DNA from: Pholiota molesta
Lineage: Eukaryota > Basidiomycota > Agaricomycetes > Agaricales > Strophariaceae
NCBI GenBank assembly: GCA_014925825.1
Contig: JACGCK010000025.1
Span: forward strand, 186,001-250,000
Direction: 5' to 3'
Length of the DNA: 64,000 nt
Within the stretch, counting starts at the first letter, position 1; each line of letters starts with the position of its first letter. Below are positions 48,837 to 60,430 of this stretch, in pieces. The position numbers and the translations under genes are program-made. The notes beneath the pieces were generated by a model that ran no database searches, was not told where the DNA came from, and saw nothing but the letters and a program-made list of their open reading frames with translations.

Positions 48837-49192
48837 ATATAGCACACTCTATATATAATGAGAAAGGATACATTTGGAACGTAGACACTGGTAGTATTGA
48901 TACATCAAGAGGCGAGACAATATAGCTACATCTGGTATATAACACAGCAAAATTAGACCGAAAAAGCGCGAAGACTTGTCTATGGAGCCTGGAAGAGGAG
49001 CGGCGACTATGTGGATACAGCGGGGGTAGAAAACGATATGAAAACAGGGTATGTTGGCGCGGCGAGGGCGCAATAAATAGAGAAAGCAAAGAGGGTTGAC
49101 TGACATGTAAATTGTGTCGTGCAAGATCGAAGGAATGGAGGCCGATAAGGATAGTCGGAATAGTGAGCGTTTGTTCTTCGAAAACGAAATGA
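48837..49192. other. Convergent 3' region
   Basis: Lies between the stop codons of the cytochrome b561 gene (+) and the next gene (-). It contains the short AT run CTCTATATATAATG near 48850. Open frames here are spurious. Confidence 0.6.
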
Positions 49193-50421
49193 TTAGCTGT
49201 AGGGCGGATTTTGGTGAGAGGTGGTGGCATAGTTGGTATAATTATTTTCATCTTCCGCTTTGACTTCGCCAGTCCATCCTATCTGTGAAGATGAAGAGCC
49301 TTGTGGAAGATCAGGATAGCCCGGGTGGCCTGGACGTGGCATTATATAGCGATGGTAGGATGGATCCTGACGATGGGCGGCAATGGACTGTTCTATAGGA
49401 CTATTATGGTCGGAACGATGTGGAGATAAAGAAGGAGCGTGTCGGTGAGGGGAAGAACCTTCGTAAGGAGGGACTGCAACGATTCTTTGTTGCGGGTATT
49501 GGGTATGTCTTTGCGGTTGCTGCATAGCAAGCGGAGACATAGGCGACATGGGGGGTGGCGCGTATCCGATAAAGCTAGGGAACGAGGTATCAAAAAACAA
49601 CGCGCCTATGAGAACTGCGCTCGAGTTCGACGAGGGATATATGATCATTCCTGCCCCATGAAACGTGTCCGGCGCCCAAGAGGCCACAGCGATCTACCCA
49701 AACAATCAGCGCCCTTTTCCTCGGTCCGGAATAGTGAACAACATACGGCTTGGTTTTCGTGAAGAATACTCGATAAAGAGCGGAAGGTGGTCTGATTGAC
49801 CGTGTTCAGATTGACATCGCGGAGACGATTCGGCATGAAGGTGCAGAGAGGAAGGGGTGGGATGTATGTTTTCATCCAGTTTCGGAACTCTCCTAAAACA
49901 GGCTGGTCGTGCAACACTCTGACATAAAAAGTAGACGGCCATTTTTGTGCCCTGCTAGGATGTGTCTAAATCACTGAAGTATCAAAGCAGACACAAAAGG
50001 CGTACTTTTCACCGTCGGTCTCGACTGCGGTGACGAAAATTTCTTGATTGCTGCTTCTATCAGAGTTCCGCATTCCGCTCACGACAATCGAGCCTCGCCA
50101 TGGTGGAGGCTGAGTACGTTGGTTGAACGGAGGAGGAACGAGAGACTCCAATTGAGAGGGCAGACGGAAAACCATGATGTGATGAGTCGGAAAAACTTGC
50201 AAACCGGATCCTCTTTAAAGAGTTCCATGATATGCGTAAACAAAACGAAAACCTCCGTCATAATCTTGTACATAACGAGGTTGACGTACATAGCGAGGTC
50301 GAGATTCTAGAGTATTGAAAGCAATACGATAGATCTCATGGTCGCGTGGTTGAGCTTTTCGACCGCTTATTGTCAAGGTATATCCACAAATTTTCGGTGG
50401 AGGAAACCATATGGGAGCCAT
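49193..50421 (-). CDS. Conserved-type fungal protein of unknown function with Pro/Ser/His/Gln-rich tail
   Basis: Several exons can be joined in phase. A segment around RGSIVVSGMRNSDRSS...VTAVETDGE is followed across an intron by KWPSTFYVRVLHDQPVLGEF, then TVNQTTFRSLSSILHENQA. Another intron follows (near 49700-49745), then AVASWAPDTFHGAGMIIYP and SAVLIGALFFDTSFPSFIGY, and finally a tail rich in Pro, Ser, His and Gln. The alternating hydrophobic pattern with WP, NQ and YP...LIGALF suggests a compact beta-rich domain, perhaps of the SPOC/PTOV (Mediator 25-like) type, but that is a guess from pattern only. The 5' end is unresolved. The ATG at 50421 (MAPIWFPPPKICG) is a candidate. Convergent with the cytochrome gene. 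Confidence 0.6.
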
Positions 50422-53400
50422 ATTGGGCCATTGCGTAATTCAGAGTAATGCAGAGTATCCTAGAGTATCCTGCACATATGAAGATGAAGTGGCTTGGATA
50501 CGATAAGATCTCGATGGCTCGTGGTTAGCTGCATAGGGCCAAACCTGATCGTGGTCAGGCCGATCCATCATATTACGGTGTTTCAATGGAAACTCAGCAT
50601 ACCATCGTCACGTCTGGCGCCGGAATAATAGGCCAGTGACGCAGAAGAGGCCCGAAAGACTGGATAGCTTTAATTTCATGCCATTGTAGCCTATTGTATC
50701 TTGTGGACTCAAACTTAATTTTGAAGCGTCCAGCCTATTCCCATGTCGCGATTCTCGTATTCATGAAGGCGGTCGGCGCTCTCCGCCTGGTGATCTCAAC
50801 AGTCAATCACCTGTACCAGACCTGCACCAAACCTAAATCATCTGATCCACATGGCATTGATCTGGATTCTGCCCAGCATATGCGCCACATAACCAATGCC
50901 TAAATGGTTTGATCTGATTTCAACGATCTATCAGTGGGCACTTAATTTCCATGTCGCTGAATGGTAAGTAACTTCGACTGTCATAAATGGCAAGCCTCTC
51001 TATGATATCGTTGCTATCTTTGACGAATCGGTGTCTCCGAGCTCCCCAGGTTGCGTTGACTGGCCTTGATTCCAAGGGGATTTCGGGTAGACAATCTAGA
51101 GACATTAAAAGAATAGACGAGGTATCCAACTCGGGGGATGGGTCAAGGAAGCGGAACAGAGCACGTTGTTGCCACGTTGTTATGGACCGTCCGATCCACG
51201 TGTCTTGTTCCGCTGTGCACTTATAGCCATAACTGATCCTCTCAGACCCTCTTGCCATCCCATTATCTTTTCATTGTCCGATAACTGAAAAGTTGCTACT
51301 TCCCGCGGCCGCAATGGGATGTCTTTCCGAGGGGACTGTATCCGAGCAACGCGTCCATTATTAAATGCGAAATCGAGTACATACGGCGCTTTCAAGCGCC
51401 TCTCAAGAAGGTGGCTAAAATCGCCATTTTCTGTATGCAGCCCCAAGTGGCTAAGGCCAAATCTATTACAGCTCTGTGGAGATAGAAACTGTAATTTCTG
51501 CTTCCGTCTGCTGCGGGACCATCGATACTCCTACTTGGGAATCAGAATGCCCTGCCTACGCAAGAATTCTGAAGTCCTAATGGACTGGCAGCCGAGAGGT
51601 ACATTCTCATTTGATTCTTGATGAGTGAGTATCGCTATACGCACTTTGAAATCCTTTGAAATTTAATGACCCCCCAAAATATGCCTGGCCTCCTCTAAAT
51701 TGCTCACTGCTGTCCAAATGCTTCCAAATGCTGTCTCCATATTTTTGACACATATGCAATGGTAATCTGAACATCTGAAATCCCACCCGCACAGTCACTG
51801 ATAGATCAAATCCTACTACGTCTCAAGATATTCCTTCTCGGATTCCACTAAATCGTTAGATGTCTATACGATCCTGCTTCTGTACATCAAAGAAAATCTC
51901 GGAGCGTTCGCACGATATCATTGTATCCGCACACTCAGACGCCACATTCCCAACGTTGGATCTTCCAACTTGAATGCGCTGCCGAGAATGACAAGCAGGT
52001 TTTCGCATCGTGATCAGCCGGGGGAAGCGGGGACGCACGCTGTGGCGTCCGTGTCTCGGATCCGTGTTTATTTATTTATTGCCCCTGGTGAATATTGTGG
52101 ATTTCTCATGCCGTTGCTACCATAGCCCGACTGATTATCGAACTTGCGATATCGCGGGATTTGGTCGTGCCGAACCAGTGATACTCCCACTGTATCCTAA
52201 GTACTCTTGTTGCATTGACGAACTCATAAGACGTCAGAACCTGTCAGAACACATATGCAAATGGTCAAGCCAACCGCATCTATGTATGTATGTGAATTAA
52301 TGAACCGGGTCCGAGAATACTATGTTGTTGTAATGTCCGAGAGTCCGTAAAATGATAACATTATGACGGATTGAATGTTGGGCATTGATTCGGGCGTTTG
52401 TGCTATGATCTATCATTGACCGTGTAATAAACATACATAAGTACATAGAGCTTATAATAATCTGAATTGCCGTTACCAAATGACTGACCGGCGGCGATAT
52501 ATACAGTACACAGCGTGGGCGTATAAGCTTATTTAAAACCTCAACACCCTTCAATCGCGTCATCCATACCGTCCAGGCTATGTCTAGACACATATCTCTA
52601 CTCCCCGATATATCTTGTACATTATGTCTTTCCGAAATTCCCGAAAAAAATACGCCAAATATCACATCGATATCGAAGGCGATTTGAAACATTAAGGATA
52701 CTAATCTCCTTATATTCACTGGAGCTATTGACATCGTTTCGTTAAGTACTGGTTAGTATGATGGTTAATCAAATGAATACGAGAAATATTGCATTGGTAG
52801 CAAACACGATTTAAATGAGAAATTGAGTCATTGAATTGGTGTTCCCAATTTGTATCTGGATTAATACGCATGCTTATATATCCCTCCACTATCTTTTTGA
52901 TATTGAGGCATGAAACACAGTTTCGAGATTTCCTCGAATCGGTTGATAGTTTAGCAATATCTAGGAAACACTCAACATAAGTTTTATCTGCAAAAATATG
53001 TATTACTCTGAAAAGACGATACTGGCATATTCCAAGGGTATTTAGTGGAAGGAGCAAAGCTGGCTAAACGGCACTTAACCTTTTTGGGCAATACGTATAC
53101 CGAATTGGGCATACAGAATCCAGATCCCCATGCCGTATAACTGAACACTTCAATATATATCTAGGCGCACCGTACACATTCTGAGAAAACATCCAAATGA
53201 TATTGTGGCCATGAAATTCGATAACTTCACGGGTAATCCGACTAGATCGTGAGATAATAATGTTTTATGCAAAAGTATAGTAACATATATATACATATAT
53301 ATATTGAGATGTCCGTACATATGAATATATAAATCCATCTGATCAGATACTACATAGCGCATCGTATCCGTCATTTCAAGAATCAGATTGAGGAACCGCA

Positions 53401-53502
53401 TTCTGGGGTGGAGAGGAGCGAAGTCGATGGCAAGGTCGCATCAATCTGGAGCACATAGCCATAGGCGGACAGAGGCGGACCGGCGATTATCATCAAAGCA
53501 CA
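50422..53502. other. Gene-poor, AT-rich region
   Basis: No frame here looks coding. The longest, 112 codons on the minus strand at 50920-51258 (starting MARGSERISYGYK), has no recognisable family and no clear splice partners. The region 52300-53400 is strongly AT-rich and carries an AT dinucleotide tract. It may be relic transposon or regulatory DNA. Confidence 0.5.
53284..53305. repeat. TA/CA microsatellite
   Basis: Alternating CATATATATACATATATATA-type tract. Confidence 0.9.
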
Positions 53503-56282
53503 CTAGACGACTGAATATAGACCTACCTTCGCTTCTACATCTCCAAATAGTTTTGCTTGTGATTCACGAAGATGGACAAAATATTCTCGCAAAGTGAGAA
53601 TGGTCTGATCATCGGTCGTCTTGCACTTTCGGAAATTGCGCAGCTTCTCTTCGAGGTCTTTAATCTTCGCGGCGGTCGCGAGAAGTTCGGTCTCCAGCGT
53701 GAATTTTTCTTTGCGTTCGATGTCTAGGCGGGCCTGGAGATCTTCGACCAGCAGCACACGCTGATTCAAATCTGACTTGAGTCGCTCTTTCTCTTCCCGG
53801 ATTTCAGTCATCTGGATCTCATTTGCGGCGATGTCCGCCTTGGCAGAAGATAGAGAGGCTTCAAATTCGGAAATCTTGCGCGATGAGTCCGTACGCTCGG
53901 CTTCTTGCGCGTTCTGTAAATCAGTAATGCGTGCATCGGCTTTTGAGAGACTCTCTTGAACGCCATCTTTCTCGTTTGATAGCCGGATGATGGTGCACTC
54001 TTTCTCCATGATTTCTGTCTGAAAGCTCTGGATCGTCAGACGGGCTTCAGCCAAGTCTTGCTGGGAGACGTGAAGGGCCTTATCCTTGTCGGAAAGCTGC
54101 GCTTCAAGCTCGCGACTATTTGCTTGCTCTGAATGCAGATCTTGGTGCGCAGCCGACAGGGAACGGCGAAGGGTCTCTTGTTCTTCCCGTATACGCATCA
54201 GATCGTTCGTGAGAGATGCTATATTGACATCTGATATCGTTAGCTGTGCAGAGGTTTCGGTGGCGAACCTCTCCGTTTCCGAGAGCCGAGAGAGAGTCCG
54301 CTCATGTGCAAGTTCTGCAACACTAATCTGGGCCTCGAGCTGTTGACAGTTCCGCTGCTTTTCCGCGACCTCCGCCTCATACCGTGCTATCGAGTGCTCC
54401 AACTCGACGTTTCTTCTTTGCAGTACCTGCTCGTTGTCAGATGCCTCGGACAACGATCCCTTCAGTTCACTGATTTTCACGTTCGCTTGACGGACCTCTT
54501 CCTTCAGAGTTGCTAGCTCGTTGGCTATAATCGATGTCTCAGTTTGGAATGACTCGTTGGCGGTGTTGGCGGCAGAGTATCTAGCATTCGCTCGTTCCAA
54601 ATCAACCTGAAGGGTCTCCTGACTTCGGACAAGATCGTCTTTCGCGTTCTGCAGGGTCTTCACTTTAAGCGCGTCGCTTTCTTTTTCCGCTCGCAATTCG
54701 CCCACTAGGGCCTCAGAGATAGTCAGCCTTTCCAAAGTCGTTGTTACCATGTCTTCAGCCCGTTTCCAGGAGTCCTGCAGTGCGGCGACCTCGGTCTTGT
54801 ACGCGGCGCTGTCTTTTCTCAGGGCATCAATCGTCTTGTCGCGTTCAGTAATAGCTTGCTCAAGGTCTTTGACGCGATCCGATATGGCTTTCTCCAGCAT
54901 GGCAGTCGCCGCTGCTTGAGATGGCATTGGAATTACAGGTGTGTTTTCAGAGCGTAACTGTCTCTCGCTATGGTCTATGCTGATAGCTGGTGTGGGAGTG
55001 GGCTGTCTATTGGGGTTGGGGATGATCGGTCCAGATTCTGGGTGCACGGTGACTCCCAAACGTGGGGATAGAAGAGGACTACTCTCTTGCATAGGCGGAG
55101 AAGAGTGGTCGAATGTCGTGCTAGGAGTTAAATTTAGAAAGGTCAGGAAATGGAGATCTGAAAGGGCTTACCGAATATTGGTCTCAGGAGTTGTAAAACG
55201 GACATTATTATTGTCTACCGAACTTTCATCAGCGGATCCTTTCTTTCTCGATACGGAAAGCTCACGTCGTATGTCATCCGCTCCTTCACCACGTTCAACC
55301 AAGTTATTTCGTAAATGGGTTGTTATGCCCTCGTCCTCTGAATCGAGGTCAGTCAAGGGCGAGAGGCTTCTCATTCTCAGAGCCTGTGACTGATCCTTCT
55401 TCAGGCTATCGAGCTCGGCTCTGAGCTAAAATATCCGTTTCATTTCGTTACTACACGGAGTTTCTTCGATGAAATAAAACATACCTCAGCTTTTGTCATT
55501 TTCGCAATGGGTTTCTTCCCCGAGAGTTGTGCCGAGAATCGTGTACGTTTCTTCGGCGACGACATAGACTTTGAAGGGGTATAATAGCCATCGTCTGAGT
55601 CATCGGACATATCTTGGTTGTGTATTGACGATCTACGAGGTCGCTTGGCTGCGCTGTAACTTGTGACTTCTTTCCAGAGCAAACCATCTTCGTTTCGGCC
55701 AGGGGATGCTCCAATGGACTTCCGAACAGATCGACGTGCGTAGTTAACCCTGGATTGGATTCAGTATATGTAATCAAGGAGCTGGGTCAGACCACTTGAA
55801 ATGCTTACGCTTTCTTTCCCTTTGTTGTCAATGCAAGACTACCATTCGGCGTGACGGGTTCAAAAAGCCCTTCTTCTTCCTAAAGCGCGTATGAGCTACA
55901 TATATTTAACCATGAAATTTTGTCGCCTACCATTTTCGATAAAGCTCTACCGACCCAATGGGACCAGTTTCGTCCAAGCTTGTCCTTCTTCGCCTCTGCA
56001 TCTTTCTTGACTAGTGACATCATGGTAAGAGGTGTAGAATATACGACAATGAGAACGCAACATACCTTGAGCGCGCAATGCAGCGGGGTGTACAGCATGT
56101 TTCTTGTGCTCTCTCTGGAGTTGACTGAATGCTCCCATGACTCCTGTATGGATCGGATCGGAAGGCGACGGTGAGTACAGGAATGCCACCGACTTCAGCC
56201 TAAAAAATTAAGCTATAGTAATACCGGCACTTACGTTCAGCGTAGGATGCCTTCACGGTCTTGGGAGTCCTTGTAGATACCA
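53503..56282 (-). CDS. Long coiled-coil protein of unknown function, probably nuclear
   Basis: The start codon at 56282 opens MVSTRTPKTVKASYAE. About seven exons follow. The large last exon (53503-55120) supplies over 500 residues of nearly continuous heptad-rich coiled coil (for example AISDRVKDLEQAITERDKTI and ELEHSIARYEAEVAEKQRN). Before it lie a basic, Ser/Pro-rich segment with KRPRRSS and SSPKKRTRFS (nuclear-localisation-like), an acidic DSDDGYYTPSK, and LSPLTDLDSEDE. The total is about 820 residues. The exon 1/exon 2 junction is uncertain. The last exons join in phase, including ...ETNIR into TTFDHSSPPMQESS. The architecture is like spindle-pole, nuclear-envelope or SMC-accessory proteins, but I cannot name a family. 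The upstream region has ACGCGT (56363-56368) and CACGTG (56395-56400). Confidence 0.75.
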
Positions 56283-56943
56283 TAGGTGGCTGCGATACTT
56301 GCAAAAATTTGCAGGGTGGTGGTTGGGTGGTGGAAGTTCGTGTCAGAGTCAGAGCGTTTTTGACGCGTTTGCAATATTAAAGGCTCGTGCATGCCACGTG
56401 ACCGAGAAGGCGGGACCGACCACTTGCCAAATATGGTAATGAGGCGGGATGACGCCCAAGTTCGACGGGACCGACGTAAGTCATAATTTGCAAATCTTCG
56501 GCATTAGAAAAATGTGATGAACTGCCAATTAGCTGCATTCAGTACCGTAGTTCCGAAAATTCAGTCTGCACAAGCCTGCACCAGTGCGGGGAAATTATAG
56601 TTCGTGCTAGGTGAAATGAAAATCAACGCGTAACGTTCAATGTCGAAAAGAATCACAGGCACGGTGTGAGTGTTGACATCATGGATACAAAAGAATCTTC
56701 GGAAAAGAGACGCTCCAGACAAGTGAAGAACATAGGAATCATTGGCAATGATTTTAAGTAGTAGAAATAGTGAAAATTGAATATCGAATTCGTCAAGCTT
56801 CCAAGTGCAGTGGTGTTCAAGCAAGATTTTTCTTTACGCACAAGGTGTAGGAATATCATTTTTCGAATGCATAGAAACCCAACAGAAACTATTTAACCGC
56901 CGTTACAGAATTGATTTTGACACCTCGGCACGCAATGACCTAC
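56283..56943. other. Intergenic region, promoter of the coiled-coil gene
   Basis: Contains ACGCGT (MluI cell-cycle-box type) at 56363-56368 and CACGTG at 56395-56400, both within about 120 bp of the coiled-coil start. The rest, up to the alpha-galactosidase stop, is AT-rich without a gene. Confidence 0.5.
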
Positions 56944-59445
56944 TCAACCGCCGACATGAGTGCCGTTCTGATCAGTGCATTGGTACCAGACAGCGCAAGC
57001 TGGGTACAGGCCAGCGGGCTCGTTGCCAGCATCCTTGAGGAGAAGCGCAACGACGCCGTGTGGCGGTACGTTCGTTGCAGTGAAGCTTCGAACTGCTGTC
57101 CCGTTATCTGTGTGGGCCCAGAGATCCTACACAAGATGTCAAACCCGAATATTTCAATGAGAGATAAAGGAGAAGATAACACACCCTGACTGAGTATTCT
57201 CGACCCGCACGAATGAAAGGAGATTCCGTCAGGTTGAATGTCATGGTCGACGGTTCGTCGAGCGTATTCAACTGCTCACAGCCTCAGTTGCTACGGTTGT
57301 ATGCGTTACAAACGGCACGTACCAGCATGAAGACTGTCCCAGATTGAGCCTGCCCGCTCCAGTATTGCGCCGGATGCGTGTCATTACTTGTCCAATCCGG
57401 CTGGAGATAATAGAATTAAATCAACAAATTGATAGGCAGGAAATGATGGGAGAGTTCATAAAAGGAGAGGGAGGCGGTAGTCAACCGCCACTTACATTGA
57501 TACCCCAACGGAAAGGCGAGATGCTTGTGCCGATGACGGGGTCCTGGTTAATGGCCAAAATTTCCTTGTTGGTCAAGATACCGAGAACGTCGGGAGTGAT
57601 AGCGGAGAGCTAGATTGACATGTTTAAAAACACTGAAACTATCTGTGCTTGAGGTGACTGACATTGGTTCCAATCTAAAACATTATGTAAATCTCTTATC
57701 TATAAGATAAATGATAGATACGACAGACCAGAAGAGGGGATTTCATCAATGCCCAAGCAGTGAAGTGAGATTTGGCTTCCTCGAACGTAAGGCCGCCGTT
57801 TCCTCTGACAAATTTTCAGAGAGAGCAACCAATTCAAACGAGATAAGACATTACAGTTGGAGCTAGAGACCGTCATACGCTAAATAATGGCACGAGGATG
57901 AAGATCAAAAAATCCCTCACCATATCGAGATCATTGCGCCCATAGAAGTTTGTGGCTTGCGTCAAAAAAGAGTTGCTGCACCACGACAGTCAAAATAGAT
58001 AAGCAAATAGACTTCAAAATTCTCACAAGTTGATGATGGCCGTAAGAGATTCCCACTGCGTCGAGATGTCTCCAGTTGTCTGGTTGAACATGGCATTCAG
58101 CGAGGACTTCGCGCCATGTGGTTACTGAGATCTCACCCTCCAGCTATGACCCAGTTGCGCCCCCCAGCTAACGATCAAAAAAGAGTATGAAACAATTTGT
58201 TTGTTTACGGTGTTTTCGGAGAACTCACAGCCAGACTTGACTCTAGAAGGGAATCAGAGAATCAGATAACGTCGGGAAGGAGGGACTAAGGGAAGCGAAA
58301 CGCACCCATCCCCATTCACAAAGGGAGAATACGAAGTTTCTTCCAACGGCCTGGCCGACCTGAACAAGCGCATCGCTCATACGCTGATACTCTGCAACAG
58401 AAGTGGTAAGCGAGATGCTTCAGAACAGAAAGTGCCACACGGACTTCCAACCATGCCTTGGCGGGTGATACTGTCGTACGGAACTAGATAACAATTAATA
58501 AATAACGGAAGGCACGAGAGGACAAGCTCTCATAATTACTAGCGCAGTTATCGTATCTGTGAAAGTCAGTCAGCGCCACAGAGCTCGGTATCAAGGGGAA
58601 CAAGATGCGCACTTCAGATAATCGAAACCCATGTTCGCGAAGGTTTGCGCATCGCGCACTTCATTCCCATAGGAACCTGGGTAGCCCGCGCATGTGAACC
58701 AGCCTGAATCACTGTACTGTATTCTATGTCAGAAAGAGAATCAAGGAACCAAGGAACAGGACCGACAATCCCAGTTTTACTGAAAGATTCATTCATGAGG
58801 ATCAGAACAATCGAAATCTTGCGATAAACGACTTACAATCCTAGAGCATGGATCTGTTGGTTGAGTTTCTTCATCCCATTCTTGAAGCGGACTTGATCTG
58901 ATGTTTTGTAATCCCAATGAGCAGAGAGCCGCGCCACAGTTTGAACCGTGCTTGCCTTCGATAATATCGCCTGCAGCTGTGCGATTTTTCTCCGCCCAGC
59001 AGTCGTCGATATTGACGTACTCATATCCTGCGTCCTGGATAATTCAAACTCAGGCTTCATTGAAGAATAGAAGGCCGTGTCGTGCCATACCTGGAGACCT
59101 AAGGACTTCATCAACTTGGCTGTCGTCAGAAGGAGGTCTTCATCGATGTTGCACTGAAGAATAGTTCAGATTACCGAACGTATAGAACATGGTTGGGAGA
59201 TATTACTTGGTACGCATTCCACGCTGAAGGCGACGAGACACGTCAAGAAAAGCGTATATACAGTATAAATCGACTCACTGTTATATCCCAAGACTTCATT
59301 GCCAGATAAGTCAATAAAACCTATATTGAAAACGTGGACACTCACCCGGTAACTTTGCGACACCGTTGCTTAGCGCGAGCACAGTATTCGAAGAACTAAA
59401 AGCCACGAGCCCTGCTGTGGCAGCCCACAGAGAGACGGCGAACAT
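56944..59445 (-). CDS. Secreted alpha-galactosidase, GH27 family
   Basis: Hydrolyses terminal alpha-1,6-galactose from galacto-oligosaccharides and galactomannans outside the cell. Signal peptide MFAVSLWAATAGLVAFSSS, then LPVLGYNTWNAYQCNIDED, DAGYEYVNIDDCWAEKNR and YSDSGWFTCAGYPGSYGNE. Next is the nucleophile motif YLKYDNC, then CEWGWSQVWLWGAQLGHSWR with the acid/base region TTGDIST following, NDLDMGNGGL, and NKEILAINQDP. The C-terminal beta domain includes TVFMLLNTLDEPS and DLWAHTDNGTAVR. About 430 residues, the usual size. Roughly seventeen short introns can be placed in phase. Two exons are only 13 nt (58767-58779) and 12 nt (57663-57674), and one intron (58898-58955) has GC-AG ends. No frameshift or loss of a catalytic residue was seen. 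Confidence 0.93.
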
Positions 59446-60430
59446 TTTTGGACGACGGCAATAAGGGACTTCCAACGCGTTCTTCGCTTCGCCTTTATAG
59501 CAAGAGCCAACCCCTCTTCCATATCTTCGAAATGAGATCCATCGCACAACTATAACGGGCAAAAAAAGAAGATAAAGCATAAGGTCTTGTGCATGTAGCG
59601 CGTCAGAGCCGTCACTGCTAGCCATTTCGTTAGCGCTTCTGCGAAGACCAGTGGAGGCCCGCATGACCAGGAAACGCCGAATAAGACCCGAGCCGCACCA
59701 CAGTTTCGCCATGATTTCATCAGGTTATTATAGAGCGCAATTAGAGTGAAAATCCCCCATAAAAAGATGGAAGGACGGGCACATGACCTGCTACGACGGA
59801 GAACTGCCAAAGGAAGAATGCCTCTAATCCATCTGCTGATGGTATGTTTTCGATGGCCCAAGTCTAACGGATGCAAGTTTGATCGACAGTGATTCGTAGG
59901 CACGATTGTGAACACCATAAGTACAAGTACTGAAATGCTCGACATCGATTCGTAGGCGCGATTTGGTGAATTCCGTGTAAGTATTGAAATATTCAATCAA
60001 GTCGGCGGTCCGCGGGTGTGATATAGATTATCGTAAGGTGGCGCTCAATTTTCACATCCTGGTCATGGAGATAGATATCGAAGCACACTCGACATTCGAA
60101 GAGCGGGAGTCTGGTGAGGCGGGAAGCATATACGATCACGTGTAACTGTGGCGGACCGTCGCCTAATATATCGTCGCCTGCAAAACAAATCGCAGTGAAG
60201 GTTCATACATCCAGAAGAAAGAGGCTTGAGCGTGAACATTCAGGCTCCCGGGCCCGCAGATGAGAGTTCTGAAGAGCACAGTATCGGACACTCTGTGATT
60301 CGCGTGAGCAAGGAAATGTTATAAGTTTACACAAAACGACAAATACAATTCCGCACAAGGTACCTACAGTGAATGAATGAAAGAACGGAAGATAGCAGAT
60401 ATGAAATACAGTGTAAATGGACTCATCAGA
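59446..60430. other. Region upstream of the alpha-galactosidase
   Basis: Contains the alpha-galactosidase promoter and another CGATCACGTG at 60133-60142. A 148-codon minus-strand frame (59550-59996, with hydrophobic runs such as FLWGIFTLIALYN) overlaps the promoter. It shows no family resemblance and is probably fortuitous. Confidence 0.4.

Noticed and set aside
52297..53057. Minus-strand frames of 145 and 110 codons in the AT-rich region
   Set aside because: Composition is low-complexity and AT-driven, with no recognisable motif and no plausible exon partners.
59550..59996. 148-codon minus-strand frame as a membrane protein gene
   Set aside because: It overlaps the promoter of the alpha-galactosidase, has no recognised similarity and poor codon pattern. 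Treated as fortuitous.
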